Assembly (NCBI RefSeq): GCF_025380365.1
Contig: NZ_JAOCQF010000001.1
Coordinates: 1,538,245-1,602,244, forward strand
DNA length: 64,000 nucleotides
Source: Albidovulum sediminis
Lineage (GTDB): Bacteria > Pseudomonadota > Alphaproteobacteria > Rhodobacterales > Rhodobacteraceae
Direction: 5' to 3'
Below the pieces are notes generated by a model. The model did no database searches. It saw nothing but the letters and a program-made list of their open reading frames with translations, and was not told the origin of the DNA. This document shows positions 28,231 through 36,814 of this stretch, piece after piece. The number at the start of each line of letters is the position of its first letter. Position 1 is the stretch's first letter. Made by a program: the position numbers and the translations under genes.

Positions 28231-29523
28231 CTAGGCGGTGCTGCGCAGCGGCTGTCGCGGCGCAGCCATACCGGCGGCGAGCGCGTCGTAGGGGTCGAGG
28301 TCGGACAGCACCATGTCCACCACCTGGCGCAACAGGATTCGGCGCCCGCGGGCCGAATAGAAACCACCCGGAACCTGTGATGTTTCAAGAAGATACTGCC
28401 GGTAATCGGCATAGGCCGCCATATCGGGGCGGTCGCAGGTCGCGAAGAATGCCTCGATCGGCAGGTGCGAGACGAACTCGGGCTTCGAGTAGACCGCACG
28501 GCCGAAGGCCTTGAGCGGCAGCCCCCGCCAGAGCGCCTGCTGCGCGGCGGTCGAATTGACCGTCACCACCGTGCGGGCGGCCCCCAGAAGGTTGGCAAGC
28601 TTGCCCCCGCGCAGGAAATGCACGCGGTCCGCCACGCCGAGGCGCCGGGCGGCATCGCGAATCTTCGTCCGGACCGGCGCGCGCCCATCCTCGAGCGGGT
28701 GTGCCTTGAACACCAGGTGATGGTGGCGCGGGGCGCCGGCGGCGAACCCTTCGAGGCAAAGCTCGATGAACTCGGTCTGCGAGGCAAACGGCGAATGGGC
28801 GCGAAAGCTCGCGTCATGTTCGAGTTGCAGCAGCACCAGGTGATAGGGAAACCCGCCGTACCTGACCCGGCGCGTGCTGATCCAGCGTTCCAGCCGGTGC
28901 AGCGGCATCATGAGGAGCCGGCGCAGGTGCAGCCGGAATTCCTGCCGCACGGTGATGCCGCGATGGGAGACGAAGTTCTGGTAGCGGCGGTTCATCGCCA
29001 TGACGAAAAAGTGATAGGCCGCGCCGTAAAACACATGCTGCCTGAGATCGCCCCAGTGGGCGGGCGCCTCGGGCGTCTCCACCCGGCTGCGGGCCAGTGC
29101 GGCGCGCATCGGGGCCACATCCATGTCCATCAGCCGGGAATGTCCGTTCGAGCCGCCGCGTTCGTAGGTGGCCCAGTAGGGCCGCAGGTACCCTTCCTCG
29201 AACACATGGACGCGGATGCCCCGGTCCCGCGCCAGCCGCACCGCCTGGGCATGGATCGGCCGGGTATCGCCGTAAAGGATGATGTCGCTGATGCGCATGG
29301 TGGCCAGCATGTCGGCGCAGACCGCGGGCCAATCCTCCACCCGGCCGAGGAAGGGGACGTATCCCTTGCGCCCGCGCCAGAAGACTTCGTCGCCGCGGTT
29401 GAAGCCGACGCGCCAGACGGTCGCGCCCGCGGATCGCAGCGCATCGGCCAGCAGGCCGAAGAAAGGCCCGTGCGGCCCTTGCAGCATCAGAATCCGCCGG
29501 TCTTCCACGCGCCCCCGTATCAC
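28231..29523 (-). CDS. kpsS: Capsule polysaccharide Kdo transferase KpsS-like
   Basis: A 430-residue soluble protein. It has MLQGPHGPFFGLLADALR near the N-terminus, EEGYLRPYW, FKAHPLEDGR and TVNSTAAQQALWRGLPLKAFG, the pattern of the capsule synthesis family containing KpsS. KpsS transfers the first Kdo onto lysophosphatidylglycerol. The start is a GTG at 29523; a GTG five codons later is also possible and I cannot decide. It is first in the minus-strand kpsS, lipoprotein, kpsC row and is divergent from ribE. Confidence 0.87.
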   Translation of the reverse strand: MIRGRVEDRRILMLQGPHGPFFGLLADALRSAGATVWRVGFNRGDEVFWRGRKGYVPFLGRVEDWPAVCADMLATMRISDIILYGDTRPIHAQAVRLARDRGIRVHVFEEGYLRPYWATYERGGSNGHSRLMDMDVAPMRAALARSRVETPEAPAHWGDLRQHVFYGAAYHFFVMAMNRRYQNFVSHRGITVRQEFRLHLRRLLMMPLHRLERWISTRRVRYGGFPYHLVLLQLEHDASFRAHSPFASQTEFIELCLEGFAAGAPRHHHLVFKAHPLEDGRAPVRTKIRDAARRLGVADRVHFLRGGKLANLLGAARTVVTVNSTAAQQALWRGLPLKAFGRAVYSKPEFVSHLPIEAFFATCDRPDMAAYADYRQYLLETSQVPGGFYSARGRRILLRQVVDMVLSDLDPYDALAAGMAAPRQPLRSTA

Positions 29524-29698
29524 CTGCCTGCCCGCCTATGCCTCAATAGACCGTCTGCCGCGTGTCTGTCACCAAGGCCGTTCGATCCCGATCCGCTTTC
29601 TCACCGCATTCGGGTTAATTCATGGCTAATTCGGGCCGGGACTTGCGACGCTGCCGCCCTCGGGCTAGGCATTTCCCGTCAGGAAGGGGGGGCTTGCC

Positions 29699-30307
29699 AT
29701 GTTCACCGGTATCGTCACGGACCTCGGCGAGGTGATCGCGCTCAGGCAGGAAGGCGACCTGCGCGCGCGGATCGCGACCGCCTATCCGATCGAGACGGTC
29801 GACATCGGCGCCTCGATCGCCTGCGACGGCGTCTGCCTGACGGTGATCGAGACCGGCACCGAGCCGCGCAACTGGTTCGATGTCCAGATCTCTGCCGAAA
29901 GCCTGTCGAAGACGAACATCGGCGGCGGCGGCTGGCACCCGGGCAAGCGCGTCAACCTCGAACGCGCGCTCCGGGTCGGGGACGAATTGGGTGGTCACAT
30001 CGTCTCGGGCCATGTCGACGGGGTGGCGGAGATCCTGAGCGCGGTTCCAGAGGGCGATTCCACCCGCTTCACCTTCCGCGTGCCGGATCATCTGGCGGGG
30101 TTCATCGCGCCCAAGGGATCGGTCGCGCTGAACGGCACCTCGCTGACCGTGAACGAGGTCGACGGCGCCACCTTCGGCGTCAACATCATCCCCCACACCA
30201 AGGCGGTGACCACCTGGGGCACCGCGCGGCCGGGCGATGCCGTCAACATCGAGATCGACACCCTCGCGCGCTATGTCGCGCGGCTCAGGGACTGGGCGGG
30301 GAAGTGA
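29699..30307 (+). CDS. ribE: Riboflavin synthase alpha chain
   Basis: Dismutates two 6,7-dimethyl-8-ribityllumazines to riboflavin. It is 202 residues, with the two tandem lumazine-binding repeats: MFTGIVTDLGEV with CDGVCLTV in the first, and GGHIVSGHVDG with LNGTSLTVNEV in the second. A strong AGGAAGGGGGG site precedes the ATG. It overlaps the following hypothetical gene by GTGA. I looked for an FMN riboswitch in 29524-29698 and saw none. Confidence 0.95.
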   Translation: MFTGIVTDLGEVIALRQEGDLRARIATAYPIETVDIGASIACDGVCLTVIETGTEPRNWFDVQISAESLSKTNIGGGGWHPGKRVNLERALRVGDELGGHIVSGHVDGVAEILSAVPEGDSTRFTFRVPDHLAGFIAPKGSVALNGTSLTVNEVDGATFGVNIIPHTKAVTTWGTARPGDAVNIEIDTLARYVARLRDWAGK

Positions 30308-30909
30308 GCGGGGCGCGGGCCGGAGCGGGCCACAACGGCGGCCCCACGATGGAGCCCGGCGCGGGCTGGCGCCGGCACTGCTGGCGCACCGCGCGCGCGG
30401 CACTCCTTCCCACCCTGCCGATCGAGGTGGTGCGGGCCCGCGTGCGCCGCGCGGCCGAACTTGGGCTCGACTACAAGACCTATGCCGGCGTGCGCGCCAC
30501 CACGGGGCGCGACCTCGTGGCCTTCCTCTTTTCCACCAATGCGCTGCGGCTCCTGCGCGAGGGCGAGCGGATCGCGCGGGACGAGGCGGCCCGCATCGCG
30601 GCCCTGCGCGGGGCGGAGCGCCTGCTGGCCGTGCAGCCGCCGCTGGCGTCCGAGGTGACGGTCGCGACCCTCGCCGGGCAGGGCGTGGCCTTCGACGCGG
30701 CGACGCGCGCGCCCGGACTGGGCGACAGCTGGTCGGAAACCGGGCGCAGCCTGCGCGCCTTCCTGGCGGCGCGGCGCCATCCGGCGGACGCCGTCCTGCT
30801 GATCGGGGACACGGCGCTGGAACGCGACTGGGTGGCGGCCGCGCGGCTGGCGGGCTACCTGTCCGCGGACGCCTATTTCGGGCGCCCCGTGGCGGCAGCG
30901 GCGCGATAG
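30304..30909 (+). CDS. Conserved-looking hypothetical protein between ribE and ribB
   Basis: A 201-residue protein starting at a GTG that overlaps the ribE stop. The N-terminus carries GHNGGPTMEPG, a motif I recall from unrelated small alphaproteobacterial proteins. After it come RRHCWRTARAALLPTLPIEVV, a basic helical region (VRARVRRAAELGLDYKTYAGVRATTGR, quoted here in parts), an FLFSTNALRLL segment, and a C-terminal half with alternating helices and strands (DAVLLIGDTALERDW). I cannot name a domain. Its position suggests co-expression with riboflavin genes. No catalytic motif is evident. Confidence 0.7.
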   Translation: MSGARAGAGHNGGPTMEPGAGWRRHCWRTARAALLPTLPIEVVRARVRRAAELGLDYKTYAGVRATTGRDLVAFLFSTNALRLLREGERIARDEAARIAALRGAERLLAVQPPLASEVTVATLAGQGVAFDAATRAPGLGDSWSETGRSLRAFLAARRHPADAVLLIGDTALERDWVAAARLAGYLSADAYFGRPVAAAAR

Positions 30910-30985
30910 GGGTCGCGTCCGGGCTGGCCAAATCCCGCCGCTTCGGCTATCGCCTGACCAATCATTCCCCGAAGTGGCCTGGACG

Positions 30986-32080
30986 ATGACCGACGACCTC
31001 AGATCAGCGATTGCCCCGACCGAAGACATCATCGCCGAGGCACGCGCGGGCCGCATGTTCATCCTTGTCGACCACGAGGATCGCGAGAACGAGGGCGACC
31101 TTGTCATCCCCGCGCAGATGGCCACGCCCGAGGCGATCAACTTCATGGCGATGCATGGGCGCGGGCTGATCTGCCTGACCCTGACCGAGGCGCGGATCGA
31201 GGCGCTTGGCCTGTCGCTGATGTCGACCAAGAACTCTTCCCGCCATGAAACCGCCTTCACCGTCTCGATCGAGGCCCGCGAAGGGGTAGAGACGGGGATT
31301 TCCGCGCACGACCGCGCGCGCACCGTCGCGGTGGCGATTGACCCCGACAAGGGCCCCGCGGACCTTGCCACGCCCGGCCATGTCTTCCCCCTGCGTGCGC
31401 GCGACGGCGGCGTTCTGGTCCGCGCCGGCCATACCGAGGCCGCGACCGACGTGGCGCGGCTTGCCGGGCTGACCCCGGCCGGCGTGATCTGCGAGATCAT
31501 GAAGGACGACGGCACCATGGCCCGCCTGCCCGATCTGGTCGCCTTCGCGCAGAAACACGGGCTGAAGATCGGCACGATTTCCGACCTCATCGCCTACCGC
31601 CGCCGCCACGACAACCTGGTGCGGGAAACCGACCGGCGGAAGGTTCAGTCGGCCTATGGCGGCGAATGGACGATGCGGATCTACACCGACCAGACCGAGG
31701 GGACCGAACATGTCGTCCTGACCAAGGGCGACATTACCACCTCCGAACCCGTGCTGGTGCGGACCCATTCGCTGAACGTGCTGGAAGATGTCCTGGCCCT
31801 TGGCCCGGCGCCCGAGGGGGAACTGGCCCGCGCGATGCGCATCATCGCCGATGCCGGCCGCGGCGTGGTCTGCCTTTTCCGCGACCCGCGCGCCAAGCTG
31901 ATCGTGCCCGAGGATGACGGGCCGCGCACGGTCAAGCAGACCGGCCTCGGCGCGCAGATCCTGTCGTCGATGGGCCTCAGGAAGCTGATCCTGCTGACCG
32001 ATTCGCCGATGACGCGCTATCTGGGTCTCGATGCCTACGACCTGCACATCGTCGATACCCATCCGATCTCGGGGGCCTGA
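30986..32080 (+). CDS. ribB: 3,4-dihydroxy-2-butanone-4-phosphate synthase with degenerate GTP cyclohydrolase II-like domain (RibBX-type)
   Basis: The N-terminal ~205 residues are a complete RibB: DHEDRENEGDL (29-39), HGRGLICL, SRHETAFTVSIEA and GHTEAATDVARL, so it should form 3,4-dihydroxy-2-butanone-4-phosphate from ribulose-5-phosphate. The C-terminal ~155 residues align with RibA (VLVRTHSLNVLEDVLAL, IIADAGRGVVCLFRD) but lack the three zinc cysteines of CxLTGD...RCDCG and the RQEGRGIGL motif. GTP cyclohydrolase II activity is therefore unlikely, and the domain resembles the X domain of alphaproteobacterial RibBX proteins. The real RibA must be elsewhere. Start at the ATG at 30986; a GTG four codons upstream is possible. 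Confidence 0.9.
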   Translation: MTDDLRSAIAPTEDIIAEARAGRMFILVDHEDRENEGDLVIPAQMATPEAINFMAMHGRGLICLTLTEARIEALGLSLMSTKNSSRHETAFTVSIEAREGVETGISAHDRARTVAVAIDPDKGPADLATPGHVFPLRARDGGVLVRAGHTEAATDVARLAGLTPAGVICEIMKDDGTMARLPDLVAFAQKHGLKIGTISDLIAYRRRHDNLVRETDRRKVQSAYGGEWTMRIYTDQTEGTEHVVLTKGDITTSEPVLVRTHSLNVLEDVLALGPAPEGELARAMRIIADAGRGVVCLFRDPRAKLIVPEDDGPRTVKQTGLGAQILSSMGLRKLILLTDSPMTRYLGLDAYDLHIVDTHPISGA

Positions 32081-32083
32081 GCC

Positions 32084-32635
32084 ATGGCTGGAAGCGAAAG
32101 CCACCACATCCTCGACCTGCCGCGGTTCGACAAGCCGGTCAGGCTGCTGATCGTCGTCGCGCCCTATTACAAGGACATCGCCGACAACCTCGTGGCCGGG
32201 GCAGTCGCGGTCGCCACGCAGGCGGGGGCAAGCACGGAAGTGGTCGAGGTGCCGGGCGCGCTGGAGGTTCCCACCGCCATCGGCATGGCCTTCCGCATGG
32301 CCGACTACGACGGTTTCGTCGCCCTTGGCTGCGTGATCCGGGGCGAGACCACGCATTACGACACCGTCTGCAACGACAGTTCGCGCGGGCTGACGATGCT
32401 CGGCCTCTCCGGCGCCTGCGTCGGCAACGGCATCCTGACGGTCGAGAACCGCGAACAGGCGGTCGTGCGCGCCGATCCCCACGGCCAGAACAAGGGCGGC
32501 GGGGCTGCCGCTGCGGCCTTGCATCTGGTCGCACTTTCCCGCAAGTGGGCGCGCCAGACCAAGGGGATCGGCTTCAAGCCCGCGGGCGAGGAGTTCCGCA
32601 TCGCCGGAGACAGCGAAGGACCCGCCCGCGCATGA
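32084..32635 (+). CDS. ribH: 6,7-dimethyl-8-ribityllumazine synthase
   Basis: Condenses the ribitylaminouracil with dihydroxybutanone phosphate. It is 183 residues, somewhat longer at both ends than the core family. Motifs visible are VVAPYYKDIADNLVAGA, VPGALEVPTAI, ALGCVIRGETTHYD and NGILTVEN, including the catalytic His of the ETTHYD motif. It starts 3 bases after ribB and overlaps nusB by ATGA. The last 30 residues (GIGFKPAGEEFRIAGD onward) extend past the usual end. Confidence 0.95.
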   Translation: MAGSESHHILDLPRFDKPVRLLIVVAPYYKDIADNLVAGAVAVATQAGASTEVVEVPGALEVPTAIGMAFRMADYDGFVALGCVIRGETTHYDTVCNDSSRGLTMLGLSGACVGNGILTVENREQAVVRADPHGQNKGGGAAAAALHLVALSRKWARQTKGIGFKPAGEEFRIAGDSEGPARA

Positions 32636-33114
32636 GCGAGACGCCGCGAAAACTTTCCATCGCCGAGAAACGCCAGCGGCGCTCGGCCGCCCGGCTTTAT
32701 GCCGTGCAGGCGCTGTTCCAGATGGAGGCGGCGGGCCAGGCCGTGGACCGCGTCGCGCGCGAGTTCGAGACACATCGTTTCGGCGCCGTCTATGAGGACG
32801 ACGAGATGGCCGAGGGCGACCCCGCCCTGTTTCGCGCCATCCTGGAAGAGGCGGTGAACCTGCAGGCCCGGATCGACCAGATGACCGACCGCGCGCTGGT
32901 GGCCAAGTGGCCGATCGACCGGATCGACCCGGTCCTGCGCGCACTGTTCCGCGCCGGCGGGGCGGAACTCTTGCTGCCCGACACGCCGCCGAAGGTCGTC
33001 ATCACCGAATATGTCGACGTCGCCCGCGCCTTCTTCCCCGACGGCAAGGAACCGAAGTTCGTCAACGCCGTGCTTGACCACATGGCGCGCGAGGCGAAGC
33101 CCGAGGCATTCTGA
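32632..33114 (+). CDS. nusB: Transcription antitermination factor NusB
   Basis: All-helical RNA-binding protein that acts with NusE(S10) at BoxA sites of rRNA operons. It is 160 residues. The N-terminal AARLYAVQALFQMEAAG and the C-terminal motif TEYVDVARAFFPDGKEPKFVNAVLD (split: VVITEYVDVARAFF, KFVNAVLDHM) are diagnostic. It overlaps ribH by four bases, the conserved ribH-nusB arrangement. Confidence 0.95.
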   Translation: MSETPRKLSIAEKRQRRSAARLYAVQALFQMEAAGQAVDRVAREFETHRFGAVYEDDEMAEGDPALFRAILEEAVNLQARIDQMTDRALVAKWPIDRIDPVLRALFRAGGAELLLPDTPPKVVITEYVDVARAFFPDGKEPKFVNAVLDHMAREAKPEAF

Positions 33115-33193
33115 TCTGCGGCCCGACCTGCGGCGTCGCGCCGCTGGCGCGCGGTTTGATATGGACTAGAATGCCCCCCGACAGGAGGTAGCC

Positions 33194-33520
33194 ATGCCCG
33201 CACTCGTCCGCCTTTACATCGTCAACGTGCTGATCGGGTTCGCCCTGTCGGCGGTCTTTACCGCGCTTCTGCTCTGGCTCGACGTCGCGGGGCTCCGCCA
33301 TCTGGCAACCTCGGTGAAGGGTGGCTGGATCGGCGTCGCGATGCTCTTCGTCTCGAACGGCATCGTCTTTGCCGGGGTGCAGTTCGCGATCCGCATCATG
33401 GGCATGGCCGAGGATGGACCGGGCGGCGGCAGCCGCCGCCCGATCGGGCGCGTTCCGGCACTGGTGCGCGCCGCCGCACACCGCGCCAGCGGACGCAAGG
33501 AGCCGCTCAGCCGGCTCTGA
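33194..33520 (+). CDS. Small membrane protein, two predicted helices
   Basis: A 108-residue protein with two hydrophobic segments (about 8-30 and 42-66) and a basic, Arg-rich C-terminal tail (residues 75-108) without hydrophobic segments. AGGAGG lies just upstream of the ATG, a strong site. It follows nusB by 79 bases and its last 14 bases overlap the 3' end of the convergent phosphotransferase gene. I recognise no family with certainty; small proteins of this kind occur after nusB in related genomes. Confidence 0.75.
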   Translation: MPALVRLYIVNVLIGFALSAVFTALLLWLDVAGLRHLATSVKGGWIGVAMLFVSNGIVFAGVQFAIRIMGMAEDGPGGGSRRPIGRVPALVRAAAHRASGRKEPLSRL

Positions 33521-34409
33521 CCGCGGCGAGGTGGCGGGCAAACTCGGGCGAGGCCATGAGCGCCTTGCAGCGGGCGAAGCGCCCGTCGGCATAGGCGCGG
33601 AAGTCGTCCGCCGGATTGCCGTTCGCAAGCTGGATCAGCCCCCAGAGCGTCCACAGAAGGTCGCACATCGCCTTGTAGATCACCATGCGGCCGCGGTCGC
33701 GGTCCGATGGCGCGCCGCCAAAGTAGGCCGCCAGCATCTCCTCGTCCTGGCCCGCGTCGAATCCGCCCTCGACCGAGAGGTCGCCAAGATCCCACATCGG
33801 GTCGTTCATGCCGGAATATTCCCAGTCGACGATCCACATCCGGTCGCCGGTATCGAGGAAATTCTCGCACAACGGGTCGCAGTGGCAGGCGGTCAGCGGC
33901 AGGGGATGCGCGGCGAGCGCGGCGCGCACCGCCCCGGCCTCGCGCACCACGTCGTGATAGCCCTCGGGCAGGGCCACGTCCTTGGTGGACAGGATGCGCA
34001 GATAGTCGTCGATCATCGCGAACAGTTCGAACCGGAAGGGAAAGACCGCCCCGGCATCGTGCAGCTTGCGAAAGGCGGCCCCCGCCCGGCCGGGGGCGCC
34101 GGGGCGGGCGCGGAAGTTCTCCGGGCTCATCGTCACGGCGCCGTCGATGAAGCGGGTGACCATCACGCCGGTCGCCGCGTCGGCATGCATCACCTCGGGG
34201 CTGACACCCGCCCGCGCCGCCTCGCGCGCGGCCACCGCCTCGTTCGCGCGGTCGATGTATTCCTCGGTCCCCTTGCCGGGGATGCGAAGGCACCAGTCGC
34301 CGACCCGGAAGACAAGATTGGTCAGCCCGCCCAGCCGCTCCGGCTCCCCCGAGCCATGAAGGGCGGGAATGCCGCGGATCGCCGCGCGGGCAAGGTCGAT
34401 GTCGCTCAT
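33507..34409 (-). CDS. APH/choline-kinase-like phosphotransferase (operon-distal)
   Basis: A 300-residue aminoglycoside-phosphotransferase-fold kinase of the choline/ethanolamine kinase type. It has GGLTNLVFRV near residue 27, LRIPGKGTEEYIDR (nucleotide region), the catalytic loop CHCDPLCENFL (HxDxxxxN) and the metal-binding DWEYSGMNDPMWDLGDL. Its start overlaps the stop of the GcvT-domain oxidoreductase by ATGA. It ends the run that begins with the binding protein at 44297. Substrate not known; an amino alcohol or similar nitrogenous alcohol is the family expectation. A second, different kinase of the same fold lies at 39246-40133. Confidence 0.87.
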   Translation of the reverse strand: MSDIDLARAAIRGIPALHGSGEPERLGGLTNLVFRVGDWCLRIPGKGTEEYIDRANEAVAAREAARAGVSPEVMHADAATGVMVTRFIDGAVTMSPENFRARPGAPGRAGAAFRKLHDAGAVFPFRFELFAMIDDYLRILSTKDVALPEGYHDVVREAGAVRAALAAHPLPLTACHCDPLCENFLDTGDRMWIVDWEYSGMNDPMWDLGDLSVEGGFDAGQDEEMLAAYFGGAPSDRDRGRMVIYKAMCDLLWTLWGLIQLANGNPADDFRAYADGRFARCKALMASPEFARHLAAVRAG

Positions 34410-36814
34410 GCCTTCAGCCTTTCCATCTTCGCATCGTAAAGGCACCGCGGGCCGCGCGTGGCGGCATGGGGGGTGCCGAAGGCCTCGATCACGAAACCCT
34501 GTTCCCCCGCAAGCTCCGCGGGCAGGTAGGCAAAGCCGATGGTCTTGCCGAGGTGGTGGCCGTAGCCCGCGCTGGTCAGCGAGGCGACCGGTTTGCCCTC
34601 GTGCAGGACGGTTTCCCCCGACAGGAAGGGTGCGAAACCCTCGACCGTCAGGGTCACCAGCCTGCGTTTCGGCGCCCCCATGGCGGCCAGCGCGGCGCGG
34701 CCGGTGAAATCGCCCTTGCCCATCGCGACGGCAAAGCCCAGGCCCGCCTCGGATGGCGTCGTCTCCGGGGTGATGTCGGAGGACCAGTAGAGATACCCCT
34801 TCTCCAGCCGGCAGCTTTCGATCGCGCGGTAGCCGGCGTCGCGGATGCTGTGGGCGGCCCCGGCCTCTTTCAGCACCTCGTAGACATGCGCCGCATATTC
34901 GACGGGGATGTAAAGCTCCCACCCCAGTTCGCCGACATAGCCCACGCGCACGGCCAGCGCGGGCGCGTGGCCCACCACGATCTCGCGCGCGGCGAGGAAC
35001 GGGAAGGCCGCGTTCGACAGGTCCGCGTCGGTGACGGCGGCCAGAACCTCCCGCGCCTTCGGTCCGCAGATGTTGAGGACCGCGTGGGCGTTGGTGACGT
35101 CGCGCGGGCGCAGGCCATCTGGCAGTTGTCGGGTTATCCAGTTGCCGTCGCGCACCCCGAAGCCCGAACCGGTGACGATCAGGAAATCCTCCTCGCCCCG
35201 GTGCAGGATGGTCAGGTCGGCCTCGATCCCGCCCCTGTCGTTCAGAAGCTGGGTGTAGATCGCCCGGCCCGGCGCGCCCGAGATGTCGGCGGCGGCGATC
35301 CGGTTCAGCGCCACCTGCGCGCCGGGGCCGGACAGTTCGAACTTGGAAAACGAGGTCTGGTCGATCAGCGCCACGCCGGTGCGGATGGCCTTGACCTCGG
35401 CGGCGACGGCGGCATGCCAGCCGGGCTTGCCCTCGAAGCTGGGCGTATCGGTCGCGGCCGGATCCGACGTGGTGAACCAGTTCGCCCGTTCCCAGCCGAA
35501 GCGGGAACCGAAGACGGCGCCGGCGGCCTTCAGCGGCTCATGAAGCGGTGAACGGCGCAGCCCGCGGCCGGCGTGATGTTCCTCGCCCGGCCAGTGGACC
35601 TTGTAGTAGGCCGCATAGGCCTCGACCGCGCGCGCGGAAAGCCACGCGGCACGCGCATGCGGCGCGCCGAAGCGGCGGGCGTCGAAGGGCCAGAGGTCAA
35701 GCCCCGGATCGCCCTGCAGGATCCAGTTCGCCATCGCCTGCCCCGCCCCGCCAGAGGCGGCGATCCCGGCGGTGAAGCCGCAGGCGAGGTAGAAGTTGTC
35801 GAGTTCCGGCGCCAGCCCCATGATCGGCTCGCCATCGGCGGAAACCGGGATCGGGCCGTTGATCACCGTCCTGATGCCGATGTCGTTCAGGATCGGCAGC
35901 CGTTCGGCGGCGGGCAGCGCAAACAGTTCCAGCCGGTCCATGTTCGCGGGGAACAGTTCGCGCGCGAAGTCGAAGGGTGGCCACTGGTTCCAGGGCGCGC
36001 GGGTCCCCTCCTCCCACCCGCCGATGGCCCAGGCACCGCCGACATCCGGCTTGAGGTAGAAGTTGTGGTCGGGGTCGCGCAGCGTCGTCAGGGTGTCGGG
36101 CACGTCGAGGCCCTTTTCGGTGACGAAATACTGATGCTCCACCACCCCCGCGGCGACCGGGACGCCCGCCATCGCCCCCACGCGCCGCGCCCAGTAGCCC
36201 GCGGCGTTGACCACGATGTCGGCCGAGATCGTGCCATGGTCGGTCACCACTCCCAGCGCCCGGCGCCCCTTCACGGGAATGCCGGTGACGGTCACCCCCT
36301 CCTCGATCCGCACACCGCCCTTCCGCGCGCTCGCGGCGAAGGCCATCGTCACTGCGTAGGGGTCGATGTAGCCGTCGGAGGGGATCCAGGCCGCGCCGAC
36401 GACGCCCTTCGGGTCGATGTGGGGAAACATCCGCTTTGCCTCGTCGGGCGAGACCAGATGCGCCTCGAAGCCGAAGCTTTTCGCAAGCTGGACCGAGCGG
36501 CGGATCTCGCTCCAGCGCGCGTCGGAGGCCGCGAGCCGCAGCGAGCCCACCTTCTTCCAGTCGGTCGCCATGCCGGCCTCCGCCGCCAGCCCGTCGAAGA
36601 CCGCGACCGAGTTCTGCATCAGCCGCGTCAGCGCCCGCTTGCCGCGCAACTGCCCGACCAGCCCCGCCGCGTGCCAGGTGGAGCCATGCGTGACCTGCGC
36701 CTTTTCCAGCACCAGCACGTCACGCTCACCCGCGCGCGCCAGGTGGTGGGCGATGGCGCAACCGATGGCGCCCGCGCCGATGATGACGATCTTCGCGTGC
36801 CGGTCGGCCTTCAT
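34406..36814 (-). CDS. FAD oxidoreductase with GcvT domain (dimethylglycine/sarcosine dehydrogenase-like), paralogue B
   Basis: An 802-residue two-domain enzyme. The N-terminal FAD domain starts KIVIIGAGAIGCAIAHHLAR and holds GSTWHAAGLVGQL, whose His is the covalent FAD attachment site in dimethylglycine dehydrogenase. The C-terminal ~380 residues are a GcvT-like folate domain (YVGELGWELYIPVEYA, RAIESCRLEKGY, SDITPETTPSEAGL). Family members oxidise N-methyl groups and pass formaldehyde to tetrahydrofolate. It overlaps paralogue A and the kinase by four bases each. Which methylamine it uses cannot be told from sequence. Confidence 0.88.
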   Translation of the reverse strand: MKADRHAKIVIIGAGAIGCAIAHHLARAGERDVLVLEKAQVTHGSTWHAAGLVGQLRGKRALTRLMQNSVAVFDGLAAEAGMATDWKKVGSLRLAASDARWSEIRRSVQLAKSFGFEAHLVSPDEAKRMFPHIDPKGVVGAAWIPSDGYIDPYAVTMAFAASARKGGVRIEEGVTVTGIPVKGRRALGVVTDHGTISADIVVNAAGYWARRVGAMAGVPVAAGVVEHQYFVTEKGLDVPDTLTTLRDPDHNFYLKPDVGGAWAIGGWEEGTRAPWNQWPPFDFARELFPANMDRLELFALPAAERLPILNDIGIRTVINGPIPVSADGEPIMGLAPELDNFYLACGFTAGIAASGGAGQAMANWILQGDPGLDLWPFDARRFGAPHARAAWLSARAVEAYAAYYKVHWPGEEHHAGRGLRRSPLHEPLKAAGAVFGSRFGWERANWFTTSDPAATDTPSFEGKPGWHAAVAAEVKAIRTGVALIDQTSFSKFELSGPGAQVALNRIAAADISGAPGRAIYTQLLNDRGGIEADLTILHRGEEDFLIVTGSGFGVRDGNWITRQLPDGLRPRDVTNAHAVLNICGPKAREVLAAVTDADLSNAAFPFLAAREIVVGHAPALAVRVGYVGELGWELYIPVEYAAHVYEVLKEAGAAHSIRDAGYRAIESCRLEKGYLYWSSDITPETTPSEAGLGFAVAMGKGDFTGRAALAAMGAPKRRLVTLTVEGFAPFLSGETVLHEGKPVASLTSAGYGHHLGKTIGFAYLPAELAGEQGFVIEAFGTPHAATRGPRCLYDAKMERLKA

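Noticed and set aside
29524-29698. Possible FMN riboswitch before ribE
   Set aside because: Searched for RFN-like conserved blocks before ribE and before nrdR/ribD; none of the characteristic stretches are present.
28465-30303. Plus-strand reading frame continuous with the ribE-following hypothetical gene
   Set aside because: The part before 30304 is antisense to kpsS or out of frame with ribE. The true gene starts at the GTG at 30304 overlapping ribE.
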